Notes: generated by a model not told the origin, from the sequence alone. A stretch of DNA of 64,000 bases from Xanthocytophaga flava (GCA_030068525.1 JASJOS010000003.1:1-64000); one strand, 5' to 3'; positions 35,942-44,819 are shown, counted from the stretch's first letter. Numbers and translations are program-made.

Positions 35942-37078
35942 AGATGATGTAAGATACTTCATCATCAATCTGGCGGTTCGTTGTGAAGCTCCAGGTTCTC
36001 CCATCAATTTATCTACCTTGTTATATCCCTCTAATTGGCTTTGTCGAGCTTTTTTTCCAGGTAAAAGTTTAGCCAATTCGTTGAAAGCCTTTTGAGGTGT
36101 TAATTCACTCTGAATTAACTCTACGACAACAGGTTCATTTGCAATCAGATTTACCAGAGAAATATATTTTACTTTTATAAGCACACGTACAATCTGATAG
36201 GTAAATGCACTTGTACGATAACAAACTACCTGCGGAACATGAAATAACGCAGTTTCCAATGTTGCAGTCCCGCTAGTTACCCAGGCAGCAGTCGCAACAG
36301 ACAATAAATCGTAGGACTGATTATATATTACGCTAACATTTACCTCTTTCTCTAATGTGGCTATCTTATCTTCATACAAGGCTTTGGGGAGATTAGATAC
36401 CCCTGCAATAATAAATTGATATTGCTCCTTATTTTCTTTATTTAGCAACTGGGCAGCATCAAGCATCACGGATAGCATCTTTTCAACTTCCTGATACCGA
36501 CTTCCAGGTAAAAGAGCAATAACAGATTTTTCGGAGAGGTTATTCTTTACCAAAAAATCAGATTGTGGTTTGAAGGAGGCAATTTCATCAAGCAAAGGAT
36601 TCCCTACATAGTCCACATCGTATTCATACTTCTTAAAGAACTCTTTCTCAAAGGGCAGAATAACAAATAAGCGATCTACAGTTGCTTTGATTTTATAGGC
36701 TCTGCTCTGATTCCATGCCCATACTTTAGGTGAGATATAATAAAATACCTGGATAGTATGCTGTTTACAAAACTTTGCTATCCGCATATTAAAGCCGGCA
36801 TAATCGACAAGAATTACTACATCAGGCTTCCATAAAAGAATATCTTCCTGGCACTTTTTAATAAACTTTCTGATGGTGGTTAGATTTTTTATTACCTCCC
36901 AAAATCCCATAAAGGCCATATTTCGGTAATGAGTTACCAAATATGCACCAGCCTCCTCCATTTGTTCACCTCCCCATCCCCGAAACTCAGCCTGTTTGTC
37001 TTCTTGTGCAATTGCTTTAATAAGGTTGGCAGCATGCAGGTCACCCGACCGTTCTCCTGCAATGACATAATATTTCAT
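35927..37078 (-). CDS. lpxB: Lipid-A-disaccharide synthase
   Basis: 383 residues, typical of LpxB (glycosyltransferase family 19). YYVIAGERSGDLHAANLI at the N terminus, FMGFWEVIKNL, LVDYAGFNMRIAKF, YYISPKVWAWNQSRAYKI, YVGNPLLDE and the donor-binding SGTATLETAL are all present. It joins UDP-diacylglucosamine to lipid X to form the lipid A disaccharide at the inner membrane, showing this is an LPS producer. It lies 62 bp downstream of the pterin synthase gene and is probably co-transcribed. Its 3' end is part of the terminator shared with the convergent kinase gene. Confidence 0.97.
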   Translation of the reverse strand: MKYYVIAGERSGDLHAANLIKAIAQEDKQAEFRGWGGEQMEEAGAYLVTHYRNMAFMGFWEVIKNLTTIRKFIKKCQEDILLWKPDVVILVDYAGFNMRIAKFCKQHTIQVFYYISPKVWAWNQSRAYKIKATVDRLFVILPFEKEFFKKYEYDVDYVGNPLLDEIASFKPQSDFLVKNNLSEKSVIALLPGSRYQEVEKMLSVMLDAAQLLNKENKEQYQFIIAGVSNLPKALYEDKIATLEKEVNVSVIYNQSYDLLSVATAAWVTSGTATLETALFHVPQVVCYRTSAFTYQIVRVLIKVKYISLVNLIANEPVVVELIQSELTPQKAFNELAKLLPGKKARQSQLEGYNKVDKLMGEPGASQRTARLMMKYLTSSTQSQ

Positions 37079-37140
37079 AATGACACAAGTAATGTATGAG
37101 AAAATAGAATAAGCTTGTAAAACACACTATTTACCATAGA

Positions 37141-37563
37141 TTACTCTCCATAATATTCCACAAAGTTTTTTGGAGTCTCAATAAGCAACAACTTATGAAG
37201 TTTGGCATTAGGAGCAGCAGTTTCAATAGCAGGTGCAAGTATTTTCCATATCTCTTCGATAAATATCTCACAACTGGTCATTTTTCCTTTCATAAAATCC
37301 ACATCCAGATTCAGGTTTTTATGGTCTACTTTATCAATGACTAAGTCTTTCATTAATCCACCTAACTTCTTCATATCCATCACAAATCCAGTATCCGGAT
37401 CAGGGCGCCCTTTTACAGTAACGATTAATTCAAAGTTATGTCCATGAAAATACTCATTGGCGCATGGTCCAAAAACTTCGTCATTCTTCTCTTTTGTCCA
37501 ATTGGGATTGTACAATTTATGTGCTGCATTAAAATGCTCTTTTCGTGTTATGTAAATCATCAC
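37141..37563 (-). CDS. 6-pyruvoyl-tetrahydropterin / 6-carboxytetrahydropterin synthase family protein
   Basis: 140 residues, the usual monomer size. Zinc ligands are His in FNAAHKL (15) and the two in FHGHNF; the catalytic Cys is in FGPCANEYFHGH. There are five residues between Cys and HGH, the spacing of authentic 6-pyruvoyl-tetrahydropterin synthases, whereas QueD enzymes usually have three. VDHKNLNLDV and the final Glu of LIETPKNFVEYYGE also match the animal-type enzyme. It may therefore serve biopterin rather than queuosine synthesis; this is inference from one motif. Two ATG codons in tandem are possible starts. It has its own promoter at 37677-37707 and precedes lpxB. Confidence 0.88.
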   Translation of the reverse strand: MMIYITRKEHFNAAHKLYNPNWTKEKNDEVFGPCANEYFHGHNFELIVTVKGRPDPDTGFVMDMKKLGGLMKDLVIDKVDHKNLNLDVDFMKGKMTSCEIFIEEIWKILAPAIETAAPNAKLHKLLLIETPKNFVEYYGE

Positions 37564-37676
37564 ACTCTTTATTTAGTCTCTAATAATCAAGCTATTACTT
37601 ATACTTTTTAACAATCGCAAACCGTTCAGAACAGAACTATTGTTCACGATAGATATATTTCATTTAAAAGAATTTA

Positions 37677-37707
37677 CAAAAATATGGTTAATCTACTTCA
37701 AAACAAA
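37677..37707 (-). promoter_or_regulatory. Bacteroidota-type promoter for the pterin synthase gene
   Basis: On the minus strand: TTTG (37707-37704), exactly 19 bp, TATTTTTG (37684-37677). Expected leader of about 107 nt. Confidence 0.7.
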
Positions 37708-37769
37708 AAATGGCCTTATTACTACAAAAAATACCATTTTTTATAAATATTATATTGCACATCTTCTCA

Positions 37770-37800
37770 TTTTTTTATTGTAGATTTGCAATTACCTTTG
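37770..37800 (+). promoter_or_regulatory. Bacteroidota-type promoter boxes for hldD
   Basis: Two exact -7 boxes in tandem, TAGATTTG (37781-37788) and TACCTTTG (37793-37800). The second has TTTT 19 bp upstream; the first has a TTG 23 bp upstream. Either could drive hldD. Confidence 0.5.
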
Positions 37801-37932
37801 GTAAAACTACTTATGTTTTATTTCTCAACTGATAGTTTATAAAGTCAGAACAGCTTCAAGCTTTATTCTTTTTAGTATAGCCATTCACTTTTTAAGCGAT
37901 CTTTTTTCCTAACTTTCAAAAAATTATTATTC

Positions 37933-38898
37933 ATGATTATCGTAACGGGAGCCGCTGGGTTTATCGGGAGTTGCCTGATTAGCCGCCTGAATGCCGATAA
38001 TTTCAACTACATTATAGCTGTTGATGATTTCTCAAACGAAGAAAAAAACCGCAATCTTGTAGGGAAGAAAATAAAGGAACGAGTACATCGTGATAATTTC
38101 TTTGAATGGTTAGACCAAAATTATGAAGAGGTAGAATTTCTCTTTCATATTGGAGCCCGCACAGATACTACTGAGTTTGACTGGTCTATATTTGAACGTC
38201 TGAATATCAACTACTCCAAGACTATTTGGCAAAAGTGTTATGACTACCAAATTCCTTTGGTTTATGCATCTTCAGCAGCAACCTATGGTTTAGGAGAACA
38301 TGGATATGAAGACAGTGAAGCAATCATTCCTTTATTAAAGCCATTGAATCCCTACGGAGATTCCAAAAATGATTTTGATAAGTGGGTATTGGAACAGGAT
38401 AAAAAACCTTTCTTCTGGGCAGGTCTCAAATTTTTTAATGTATATGGGCCAAATGAATACCACAAAGGGCGTATGGCATCCGTTATTTTTCACGCATTCC
38501 ACCAGATCCGCAATTCTGGTAAAATGAAATTGTTCAGATCTCATAATCCTGATTTCAAAGATGGAGAGCAAATGCGTGATTTTATTTATGTAAAAGATCT
38601 GATTGAAGTTTGTAGTTATTTGATGCACTGCCGACGAGATTCAGGTATTTACAATCTGGGAAGCGGTAAAGCCCGTACTTTTCTTGACCTTGCTAACAAT
38701 ACATTTCAGGCACTTAACACCCCTTCAACTATTGACTTTGTAGATACCCCAGCAGATATCAGAGACAAGTATCAGTACTTTACTCAGGCCTCAATGGGAA
38801 AACTCAGATCCATAGGTTACGACAAACCTTTTCATACTCTGGAAGAAGGAATTCATGATTATGTTACCAACTATTTACTAACAGGTACTTACTACTAA
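37933..38898 (+). CDS. hldD: ADP-L-glycero-D-manno-heptose 6-epimerase
   Basis: 321 residues of the extended short-chain dehydrogenase type. The N-terminal Rossmann loop is VTGAAGFIGS. FHIGARTDTTEFDW, YASSAATYG and the catalytic Tyr-x-x-x-Lys in NPYGDSKNDFD, followed by FNVYGPNEYHKGRMASV, are specific landmarks of HldD (RfaD). It epimerises ADP-D-glycero- to ADP-L-glycero-manno-heptose for the LPS inner core, consistent with lpxB close by on the other strand. It stands alone, with an upstream double -7 box and a weak terminator-like hairpin after the stop. Confidence 0.96.
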   Translation: MIIVTGAAGFIGSCLISRLNADNFNYIIAVDDFSNEEKNRNLVGKKIKERVHRDNFFEWLDQNYEEVEFLFHIGARTDTTEFDWSIFERLNINYSKTIWQKCYDYQIPLVYASSAATYGLGEHGYEDSEAIIPLLKPLNPYGDSKNDFDKWVLEQDKKPFFWAGLKFFNVYGPNEYHKGRMASVIFHAFHQIRNSGKMKLFRSHNPDFKDGEQMRDFIYVKDLIEVCSYLMHCRRDSGIYNLGSGKARTFLDLANNTFQALNTPSTIDFVDTPADIRDKYQYFTQASMGKLRSIGYDKPFHTLEEGIHDYVTNYLLTGTYY

Positions 38899-39318
38899 GC
38901 ATCAGAGTACCTGATTTTTATTCTCTTCTCTTGCACTAACAGTTCTTCTATCGAATTGTCATCATCTGCGGTCAAAACAAATATATCATTCAAATGAGTG
39001 ATATGGGGTTACATTTTTATATCGTAAGGTTACTAATTAAGTAAGTAGCTCTTTTTGCATTCTATTTTCACTAAAGTGTAGAAAGACATTCTCCTGAGTA
39101 ATCCATAGTATATGCTTCTTAATCAAAGAAATGTGCTTATGTAGAATATTTTACGCATTCATGGCATATTCCACCAATCGCAAAACCACTGTATATCAGT
39201 CACTTACGGACAAAAATAAGCTTTTATATTCAAAGGCACATTAGTTTACTATTCTATTGACGACAAACCACTTCCATGAAACTTTAGTGTAATTATTCAT
39301 CTGATAATATGTAAGTAT
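38899..39318. other. Intergenic region, 420 bp
   Basis: No supported gene. Apart from the weak hairpin right after hldD (38901-38921), I see no repeat, promoter match or RNA structure. Confidence 0.5.
38901..38921 (+). terminator. Weak intrinsic terminator after hldD
   Basis: Short stem ATCAG / CTGAT with a 5-nt loop followed by a run of five T residues, directly after the stop codon. Confidence 0.4.
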
Positions 39319-39690
39319 ATGAGAAATAACCTCACAATGCCCATCAAACTGGTATTGGATTGGTTATTGCAAAAGCCAATTCAATGGAAAGTTCTGCGAA
39401 AAGCCTTAATCAATAAAGGCTATGCCATCTATGATCCTTATATTGTATACAAAGGGTGTAGGGTAGGAAGGTTTTCTGTTAATCCTGTAACAGAAGCTGT
39501 CACTATATACACTCACTCCAAACATCGTGGCTACTGCCATTCGTATGTAGTCCGGGATCTGGAAATAGCATTACACAAGATTCGCAGAAGTTATAAGAAT
39601 TTTATTTATGCTTCTGAACAGCCTGGAGCTGCGGTACGTGAAATTAAAATACCAGTGAAGAGCAATTCCAGATTATTACAAACTCAATAA
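39319..39690 (+). CDS. Hypothetical protein
   Basis: 123 residues, basic, no signal peptide. A middle region with VYKGCRVGRFSVNPVTEAVT and YTHSKHRGYCHSYVVRDLEI looks like a small mixed alpha/beta fold; codon use resembles that of neighbouring genes. I recognise no family. It could start at ATG 39319 or at the Met in LTMPIKL seven codons later. Another orphan gene follows 113 bp downstream on the same strand. Confidence 0.6.
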   Translation: MRNNLTMPIKLVLDWLLQKPIQWKVLRKALINKGYAIYDPYIVYKGCRVGRFSVNPVTEAVTIYTHSKHRGYCHSYVVRDLEIALHKIRRSYKNFIYASEQPGAAVREIKIPVKSNSRLLQTQ

Positions 39691-39803
39691 CGGTGTTAGC
39701 TAACCGTCTTATACTCATTACCTTTTAGTTTAATAGCTATTACTGTTTTGTACAAAAACAGCTAACCAAATAAATCATCAATAGTTATAGAATAGAACTG
39801 TAT

Positions 39804-40133
39804 ATGAAGAACCACAGTTTTGCTTCCGAGACAGAAGAGCAGAAAGATATTCAATCATTGGAACCCGGATCTGGATCTGTTGTTGAACAATATCCATATT
39901 CTGGTGTTGCCAAGCTATTAGATAGCCAGATTGCCCATAATCTTCTAAAGTATGGGGTTGAAACTGTTTCATTTGCCGCAATTAATTTTGTATTTCCTAA
40001 ACGAACCTCTTGGTTTTTACGTGTAGCACTACCTCTTTCAGTAAACTATCTGTTAGGAAGGTGGATCGAGAAAAACTATAATGAATGGGTAGCTTCGCTA
40101 GCCGATCAACATCCTGTTGAAAAAGTAGCATGA
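39804..40133 (+). CDS. Hypothetical membrane-associated protein
   Basis: 109 residues. An acidic, Ser/Gly-rich N terminus (about 1-32) is followed by a region with two moderately hydrophobic segments (SFAAINFVFPKRTSWFLRVA and LPLSVNYLLGRWI) and a polar tail. No known family. Its context is small orphan genes between hldD and a TPR gene, with no operon evidence. It could be a peripheral or hairpin membrane protein. Confidence 0.6.
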   Translation: MKNHSFASETEEQKDIQSLEPGSGSVVEQYPYSGVAKLLDSQIAHNLLKYGVETVSFAAINFVFPKRTSWFLRVALPLSVNYLLGRWIEKNYNEWVASLADQHPVEKVA

Positions 40134-40694
40134 AATATGATAAGATAGCTATATAATTCAATATAATTGACCCTATCTCATAGAGCTACTTATTCAGTCT
40201 CTTAAATTCCTTAATAAGACTTTACTCCATCCTATAAATCAAGGTTAGAGACCTATACTAGTACACAAAAGTAGTTGGATCTCTAATCTATATTTATAGG
40301 ATGAATAGTATATCTGTATGTCAATCAAACAGATTACTTCAAAAAATAAAGCTTTAAGTACTTGAAAATTAATTTTTTAATACTAACTTACTATTCTTGC
40401 TTTAACATATAATACGACACCGTCTCAGGAATATATCTTCTAAGAAATATTTTTTACATCAACCTCTGTTACAGCAACATATATAACAGAGCCGACTGGC
40501 AGAAGGCCCAAAAAACCATACAATTAATCTGTGTAGATGTAAGGCTGTAAATGTGCACTGGTAATTATAATTACCGGGTAGCCTTTCATGGCATTATTCA
40601 ACTTTATATTTTTAGTCTGGCACACTGATACGAGTAACATACGACAGATACTTTTTCATCTTATTAGTTATCAACCTCCAAACACAACTTGCTT
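40134..40694. other. Intergenic region, 561 bp
   Basis: No supported coding frame. It contains a 76-nt imperfect inverted repeat (40228-40303) and a 16-bp perfect palindrome at 40560-40575. Neither matches an RNA family I can name. Confidence 0.5.
40228..40303. repeat. Imperfect long inverted repeat / structured element
   Basis: Outer arms CATCCTATAAAT (40228-40239) and ATTTATAGGATG (40292-40303) pair perfectly. Inner segments GGTTAGAGACC and GGATCTCTAATC continue the stem with a few mismatches, enclosing a loop of roughly 22 nt. No T run follows, so it is not a simple terminator. A small non-coding RNA or a miniature repeat are possible readings. Confidence 0.5.
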
Positions 40695-41210
40695 ATGTTG
40701 TACCCTAACAAATCTCATTCTGGCGAAATGCTTGACAGTCTGTTTACGATATTAAAATCGACAAAAAATGAAAATGAAGCGGAAGCCGTTGAAGATATGA
40801 TCTGGGATATCTGGATGGAAGGAGGTTCTGATGAAATTAATACAATGATGAAACGAGGTTGCCGTTTTCTTCGAAATGAGAACTTTGACTCCGCTATACG
40901 TATTTTTGCCAGAATGATCCAACGAAATCCGGACTACCCAGAAGCTTGGAACAAACGAGCAACAGCCTACTATCTACGTGGGGATTTTAAAAAGGCGATA
41001 GATGATATTAAACAAACACTGAAATTAGAGCCCCGACATTTTGGAGGACTTTCAGGTATGGCATCTATCTATCTTGTGATTGGCGATCACTGGGCAGCCT
41101 TAAAATCCCTGGAGACTTTGTACACAATTCGCCCTAACCAGCCTGGTTTAAGTGAACAGATTGAGGATCTGCATTTGCAGCTTACCAAATACAAAAAACG
41201 TAAAGAATAA
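40695..41210 (+). CDS. Tetratricopeptide repeat protein
   Basis: 171 residues from ATG 40695 (MLYPNKSHSGEM); a TTG two codons earlier is less likely. The N-terminal third is acidic (TKNENEAEAVEDMIWDIWME). Three TPR units follow from about 55: MKRGCRFLRNENFDSAIRIF, AWNKRATAYYLRGDFKKAID and GMASIYLVIGDHWAALKSLE. There is no signal peptide, so it is probably cytoplasmic and mediates protein contacts. It ends in a strong terminator shared with the convergent DUF3089 gene. Confidence 0.85.
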   Translation: MLYPNKSHSGEMLDSLFTILKSTKNENEAEAVEDMIWDIWMEGGSDEINTMMKRGCRFLRNENFDSAIRIFARMIQRNPDYPEAWNKRATAYYLRGDFKKAIDDIKQTLKLEPRHFGGLSGMASIYLVIGDHWAALKSLETLYTIRPNQPGLSEQIEDLHLQLTKYKKRKE

Positions 41211-41211
41211 A

Positions 41212-41266
41212 CTGGAAAGTTACCCTCAGAACAAAATTACACATTATTCTGAGGGTAACTTTCCAG
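41212..41266. terminator. Bidirectional terminator between TPR and DUF3089 genes
   Basis: Perfect 20-bp inverted repeat (arms 41212-41231 and 41247-41266) with a 15-nt loop. The right arm lies inside the last codons of the DUF3089 gene. Confidence 0.85.
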
Positions 41267-42314
41267 AGTAGTTTCGTAAGAAACTTTCAACACGCAACAC
41301 AGCATTTTCGCGTACATTCATCCAGAACAAATTATAATCGGCAATGTGCCAGTTCTTGGTATGTACTAAGCCTGCACCCAGAATATGAGGTTTGCTTATC
41401 CATAACATGCCGCCATGTCTTTGTGCATCTACCACACCCACACTGGTCATTTTATATCCTAATCCAACTCCACCTTTATTTAGCTTCCTGTCTGCATACA
41501 CAGATGTTGTATCCCACGTCAAAGGATTTACAACAAGCGATTTATATTGTTCATAGTCATATTCTAACGGATAATAATCTTTTGCATAGGTACACCATGT
41601 AGCAAATCCACCTGTTTGTTCAGCAGAAATAGCAGGTCGTATCTGACTGAAATAGTTAGCAGGTGTTGGCATCCCAATCAGATAGGCTATTACTAACTGT
41701 TTCTGTAAAGATTTACCATCAAAATATTCTTTTAGAAGTCGTTTAGCATGCTGAGTACCCTGACTATGCGCTGCAATTATAATAGGGCGTCCCTGATTGT
41801 AATGAGTAAGGTAATATTCAAATGTGGATTTTACATCATTATACGCCAGGTCAAAGGCTTGTGCAGCGTCTTTTTTCTGAGATGTATAATAACAGAAGAA
41901 GTGTGCCTGTCGATAGCGTGGAGCATATATTTTGCCGGCAGCATTAAACACTGATGCTTGATTAAGAATAGTAGATTCATCTACTTTCTTATTTAGCTCT
42001 GTATCTGTAACATCACCATTCCAGATATATTTTGTTGTTGGCTCATAGGTATAGATAGTAGGATGAATAAAAAACACATCAGCTTTGGCTTCCGCCTGCA
42101 GATCTTTCAACCCTTTACTGCGTTTGGGAAGTTCATCTGCTTTATCTTTTATAGAAGGTAGAGCTGCCCAATACTCAACCTGAGAGTAATCAGGTGCTGG
42201 AGGAGTTAGATCTGAGGAGAAAGCAGGCCACTGCTCAGCATTGTCTTGGCCTGCACTACCCATGATAACACCCATACAAAAACTCACACAAAGGAAAATA
42301 GTTGATCGCTTCAT
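41244..42314 (-). CDS. DUF3089 alpha/beta-hydrolase-like protein
   Basis: 356 residues with a signal peptide (about 1-23). DVFFIHPTIYTY, YAPRYRQAHFFCYY and the nucleophile elbow AAHSQGTQHAKRLL (Ser about 184) define DUF3089, an alpha/beta-hydrolase branch of predicted lipases or esterases. DAQRHGGMLWISKP and a later His (VHTKNWHIADYNLFWM) may complete the triad. It is predicted to be exported to the periplasm or outside. It starts 42 bp downstream of a PI-PLC-like phosphodiesterase gene, so the two may be one lipid- or ester-degrading unit. Substrate unknown. Confidence 0.88.
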   Translation of the reverse strand: MKRSTIFLCVSFCMGVIMGSAGQDNAEQWPAFSSDLTPPAPDYSQVEYWAALPSIKDKADELPKRSKGLKDLQAEAKADVFFIHPTIYTYEPTTKYIWNGDVTDTELNKKVDESTILNQASVFNAAGKIYAPRYRQAHFFCYYTSQKKDAAQAFDLAYNDVKSTFEYYLTHYNQGRPIIIAAHSQGTQHAKRLLKEYFDGKSLQKQLVIAYLIGMPTPANYFSQIRPAISAEQTGGFATWCTYAKDYYPLEYDYEQYKSLVVNPLTWDTTSVYADRKLNKGGVGLGYKMTSVGVVDAQRHGGMLWISKPHILGAGLVHTKNWHIADYNLFWMNVRENAVLRVESFLRNYSGKLPSE

Positions 42315-42356
42315 AGATTGTTAGCTATTTTCCTACTAAACACAAAAATCAATCTT

Positions 42357-43139
42357 TCAATTGTGAGCAGGTTGATATTTTTCCAGAAATTTTCTTAAAT
42401 CAGCCAGTTTATCTGTATTAACCATATCTACTCCTACATCCATCAATACCTTCCAGGCATTGGCATCATCCGGACTTGCCCATAATCTTAGCTTCTTACC
42501 TTCTGCATGAACTTTTTGAGCTAGTAAAATCAGTTTTTGACGTTCTGTCTCTGGTATATCCCCATTTCCATCCCATTTACAAACATTTGTAAAACTATCA
42601 CTTACTACAGGCATTTGGCTCACCGGAATATTCAAACCCAGGTCTGCAGGTCTTCCATCCAAGCCTAATTTTGCAGATTTATCAGTACGAATTTTTTCTA
42701 TGGGACGGTTGCCAGAGATGAAAATAACAAAATGTGGATTGTTCTGAAATTCCGGATATTTTGTTAGTTGCTCTTTCAAGAGTTCATATGTTTCATTCGC
42801 TGAAGTTTTAAAATCAATCATTAAATAAAAAATACCTGTATAAGCAGCATATACCTTTCCATTGTTCTTCTTTACAAGCTTCTGCAGTGGATTCAGATAT
42901 AGTTCCTTCAATGTTCGTTTGGTATCCAACTCTTTTGGAGGGTTATGCGAAACATATAGTTCACCATTTACAAGATATACATCTGCCTCTACACTTGTAA
43001 AGCCTTGCTCCAATGCATCGAAAAGTGGGCGTGTATGTTCATAATCGTTATGGGCATGGGCATTAGGTAATGGCTTTATCTGTGCGAATAGCACCTGAGA
43101 AAATAAACAGCAAAAAAGATAGAGAGCCTGTTTCTTCAT
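42357..43139 (-). CDS. Secreted PI-PLC / glycerophosphodiester phosphodiesterase-like protein
   Basis: 260 residues with a signal peptide ending near VLFA-Q (about 19). NAHAHNDYEHTRPLFDALEQ (26-45), FTSVEADVYLVNGELYVSHN and LMIDFKTSANETYELL carry the His, Glu/Asp and second His of a TIM-barrel phosphodiesterase. VDMVNTDKLADLRKFL closes the barrel. It should cleave a phosphodiester lipid or head group outside the inner membrane, the exact target being unknown. It is the upstream gene of a probable two-gene unit with the DUF3089 hydrolase. Confidence 0.85.
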   Translation of the reverse strand: MKKQALYLFCCLFSQVLFAQIKPLPNAHAHNDYEHTRPLFDALEQGFTSVEADVYLVNGELYVSHNPPKELDTKRTLKELYLNPLQKLVKKNNGKVYAAYTGIFYLMIDFKTSANETYELLKEQLTKYPEFQNNPHFVIFISGNRPIEKIRTDKSAKLGLDGRPADLGLNIPVSQMPVVSDSFTNVCKWDGNGDIPETERQKLILLAQKVHAEGKKLRLWASPDDANAWKVLMDVGVDMVNTDKLADLRKFLEKYQPAHN

Positions 43140-43232
43140 AAAGTTCGGATAATAATATGATCAAAGGCGCGAAGATAGATTTACCATAACAAATTCTGTG
43201 AAGCAGCTACGTTATCATTCTGTTATGCTTTC

Positions 43233-44819
43233 TTATTCCCAGTTACGCAAACTTTTTTCGTAAGACTGAACAAGGATCTGTGTATCCAATGTATTGACAG
43301 GGGTTGGGCGTTCTGCCATATCCGGATCAAAAGCAAAAAGACCAGGTACAATTTGTGGTTTCAAAAATCGCATGGGCTGGGTTTTCAGCATTTGCTGGAT
43401 TGTGTATACACTATTTTTACTCAATCTTTTATTTTGTTTATTCGAAGCTAATACAAATCCCCATTGCCCAAATGAAGGCACATACACTGTATATGGTTTT
43501 ATATTTGTAAAAACATTTCCTAATGTATGAGTAATACACCAAAAAGCCTCAGTAGCAAAATAAGGCGAGGTTGCTTGTGTAACTACAATTCCATCTATCG
43601 CCAACCGTTTCTGAAGTAGCTGATAAAATTCATGGGAGTATAATTTTCCTAAACCCGGATCACTAGGATCTGGCAGATCAATAATGATCACAGAATAAAT
43701 ATCAGTAGTTTTTTCTATAAACTTATATGCATCCTCATTAAATATCCTTACTTTTTTATTAGTTAATGAATTCTTATTAAGCTGCCTAAATATAGGATGT
43801 TGTTGTCCCAGATCTGTCATAGCCTTATCCAGATCTACCAGATCAATCTGCTGAATATCCTTATATCTTAATAATTCTCTCACAGCCAGACCATCTCCTC
43901 CTCCTAACACCAACACTTTCTCATGATTATACGCTAATGCCATTGGTATATGTACTAATGGCTCATGGTAACGGTATTCATCTGCACTTGAAAATTGTAA
44001 ATGTCCATTTAAATACAAACGATAATCCTGATGCCATTTGGTTACAACAATCCGCTGATAAGGAGATTGTCTGGTTACTAATATCTCATCCTGGTATACA
44101 AACTGTTCAAAAAAACTGACAATATGAAATGAATAAATAAAGCCAGTTAATAATACCAAAATCAAAGCAATGGCAATATTACGCTTCCACACGCCTCTGG
44201 TCAGATCATTCATAAATATCTGACTATTAAATGCTGCTACAGCCAAATTGAGTATGCCTATCAAAAAGGAAGTACGCATTGTTCCCAAATAAGGCAGTAA
44301 TAGTAAAGGAAAAATAATAGATGCCAGCAATGCCCCTATGTAATCAAAAGATAACACTTTGGCTACGGTATCTTTAAGACTTGCATAGCTATGCACTATT
44401 CGGGTCACCAATGGTATTTCGAGTCCTATCAATGTGCCTAGCAAACTAATTAAAGTAAAGGCAATCAGATGATAGTTTTCTGTAAGAGAATAAGAGAAGT
44501 AAAGAATAAACGCAGAAAAGCCTCCAAGCAATCCCAGAATAATCTCAATAGTAACAAACTGATCCAGGAGTTTTGAATGAATGTATTTTGATAAAAATGA
44601 TCCTACTCCCATAAATGACATAAAAAAACCAATTGTCAGAGAGAATTGTAGGATACTACTTCCTAAAAAATAGGTAGAAATGCTGCTTATTAATAATTCA
44701 TACAAAATGCCACAGGTGGCAATAATAAAAACAGACACCAGCAAGACCGGCAGCACGGCAGCTGTTAACTTATTTTGATTTTTTGTCTTATCTTCTTCAG
44801 TCTGATTTTCTATATTCAT
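43233..44819 (-). CDS. Membrane-fused polyamine aminopropyltransferase (spermidine synthase-like)
   Basis: 528 residues. Seven hydrophobic segments (about 18-225) precede a soluble spermidine-synthase-type domain. The AdoMet-like pocket LVLGGGDGLAVREL (about 303-316), IDLVDLDKAMTDLG, a VRIFNEDAYKFI strand and IIIDLPDPSDPGLGKLYSHE (about 379-398) are clear. The DLPDP loop replaces the DSSDP of classical SpeE, so the amine acceptor may differ. It is the last gene of a seven-gene minus-strand unit, 30 bp after DUF350. No AdoMet decarboxylase (speD), needed to supply the aminopropyl donor, is seen in the window. Confidence 0.9.
   Translation of the reverse strand: MNIENQTEEDKTKNQNKLTAAVLPVLLVSVFIIATCGILYELLISSISTYFLGSSILQFSLTIGFFMSFMGVGSFLSKYIHSKLLDQFVTIEIILGLLGGFSAFILYFSYSLTENYHLIAFTLISLLGTLIGLEIPLVTRIVHSYASLKDTVAKVLSFDYIGALLASIIFPLLLLPYLGTMRTSFLIGILNLAVAAFNSQIFMNDLTRGVWKRNIAIALILVLLTGFIYSFHIVSFFEQFVYQDEILVTRQSPYQRIVVTKWHQDYRLYLNGHLQFSSADEYRYHEPLVHIPMALAYNHEKVLVLGGGDGLAVRELLRYKDIQQIDLVDLDKAMTDLGQQHPIFRQLNKNSLTNKKVRIFNEDAYKFIEKTTDIYSVIIIDLPDPSDPGLGKLYSHEFYQLLQKRLAIDGIVVTQATSPYFATEAFWCITHTLGNVFTNIKPYTVYVPSFGQWGFVLASNKQNKRLSKNSVYTIQQMLKTQPMRFLKPQIVPGLFAFDPDMAERPTPVNTLDTQILVQSYEKSLRNWE

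Larger units (their letters stand above)
37564..37932. other. Divergent intergenic region, 369 bp
   Basis: No coding frame supported. It holds a near-perfect minus-strand promoter for the pterin synthase (37677-37707) and plus-strand boxes for hldD (37770-37800). The rest is AT-rich without clear structure. Confidence 0.6.
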
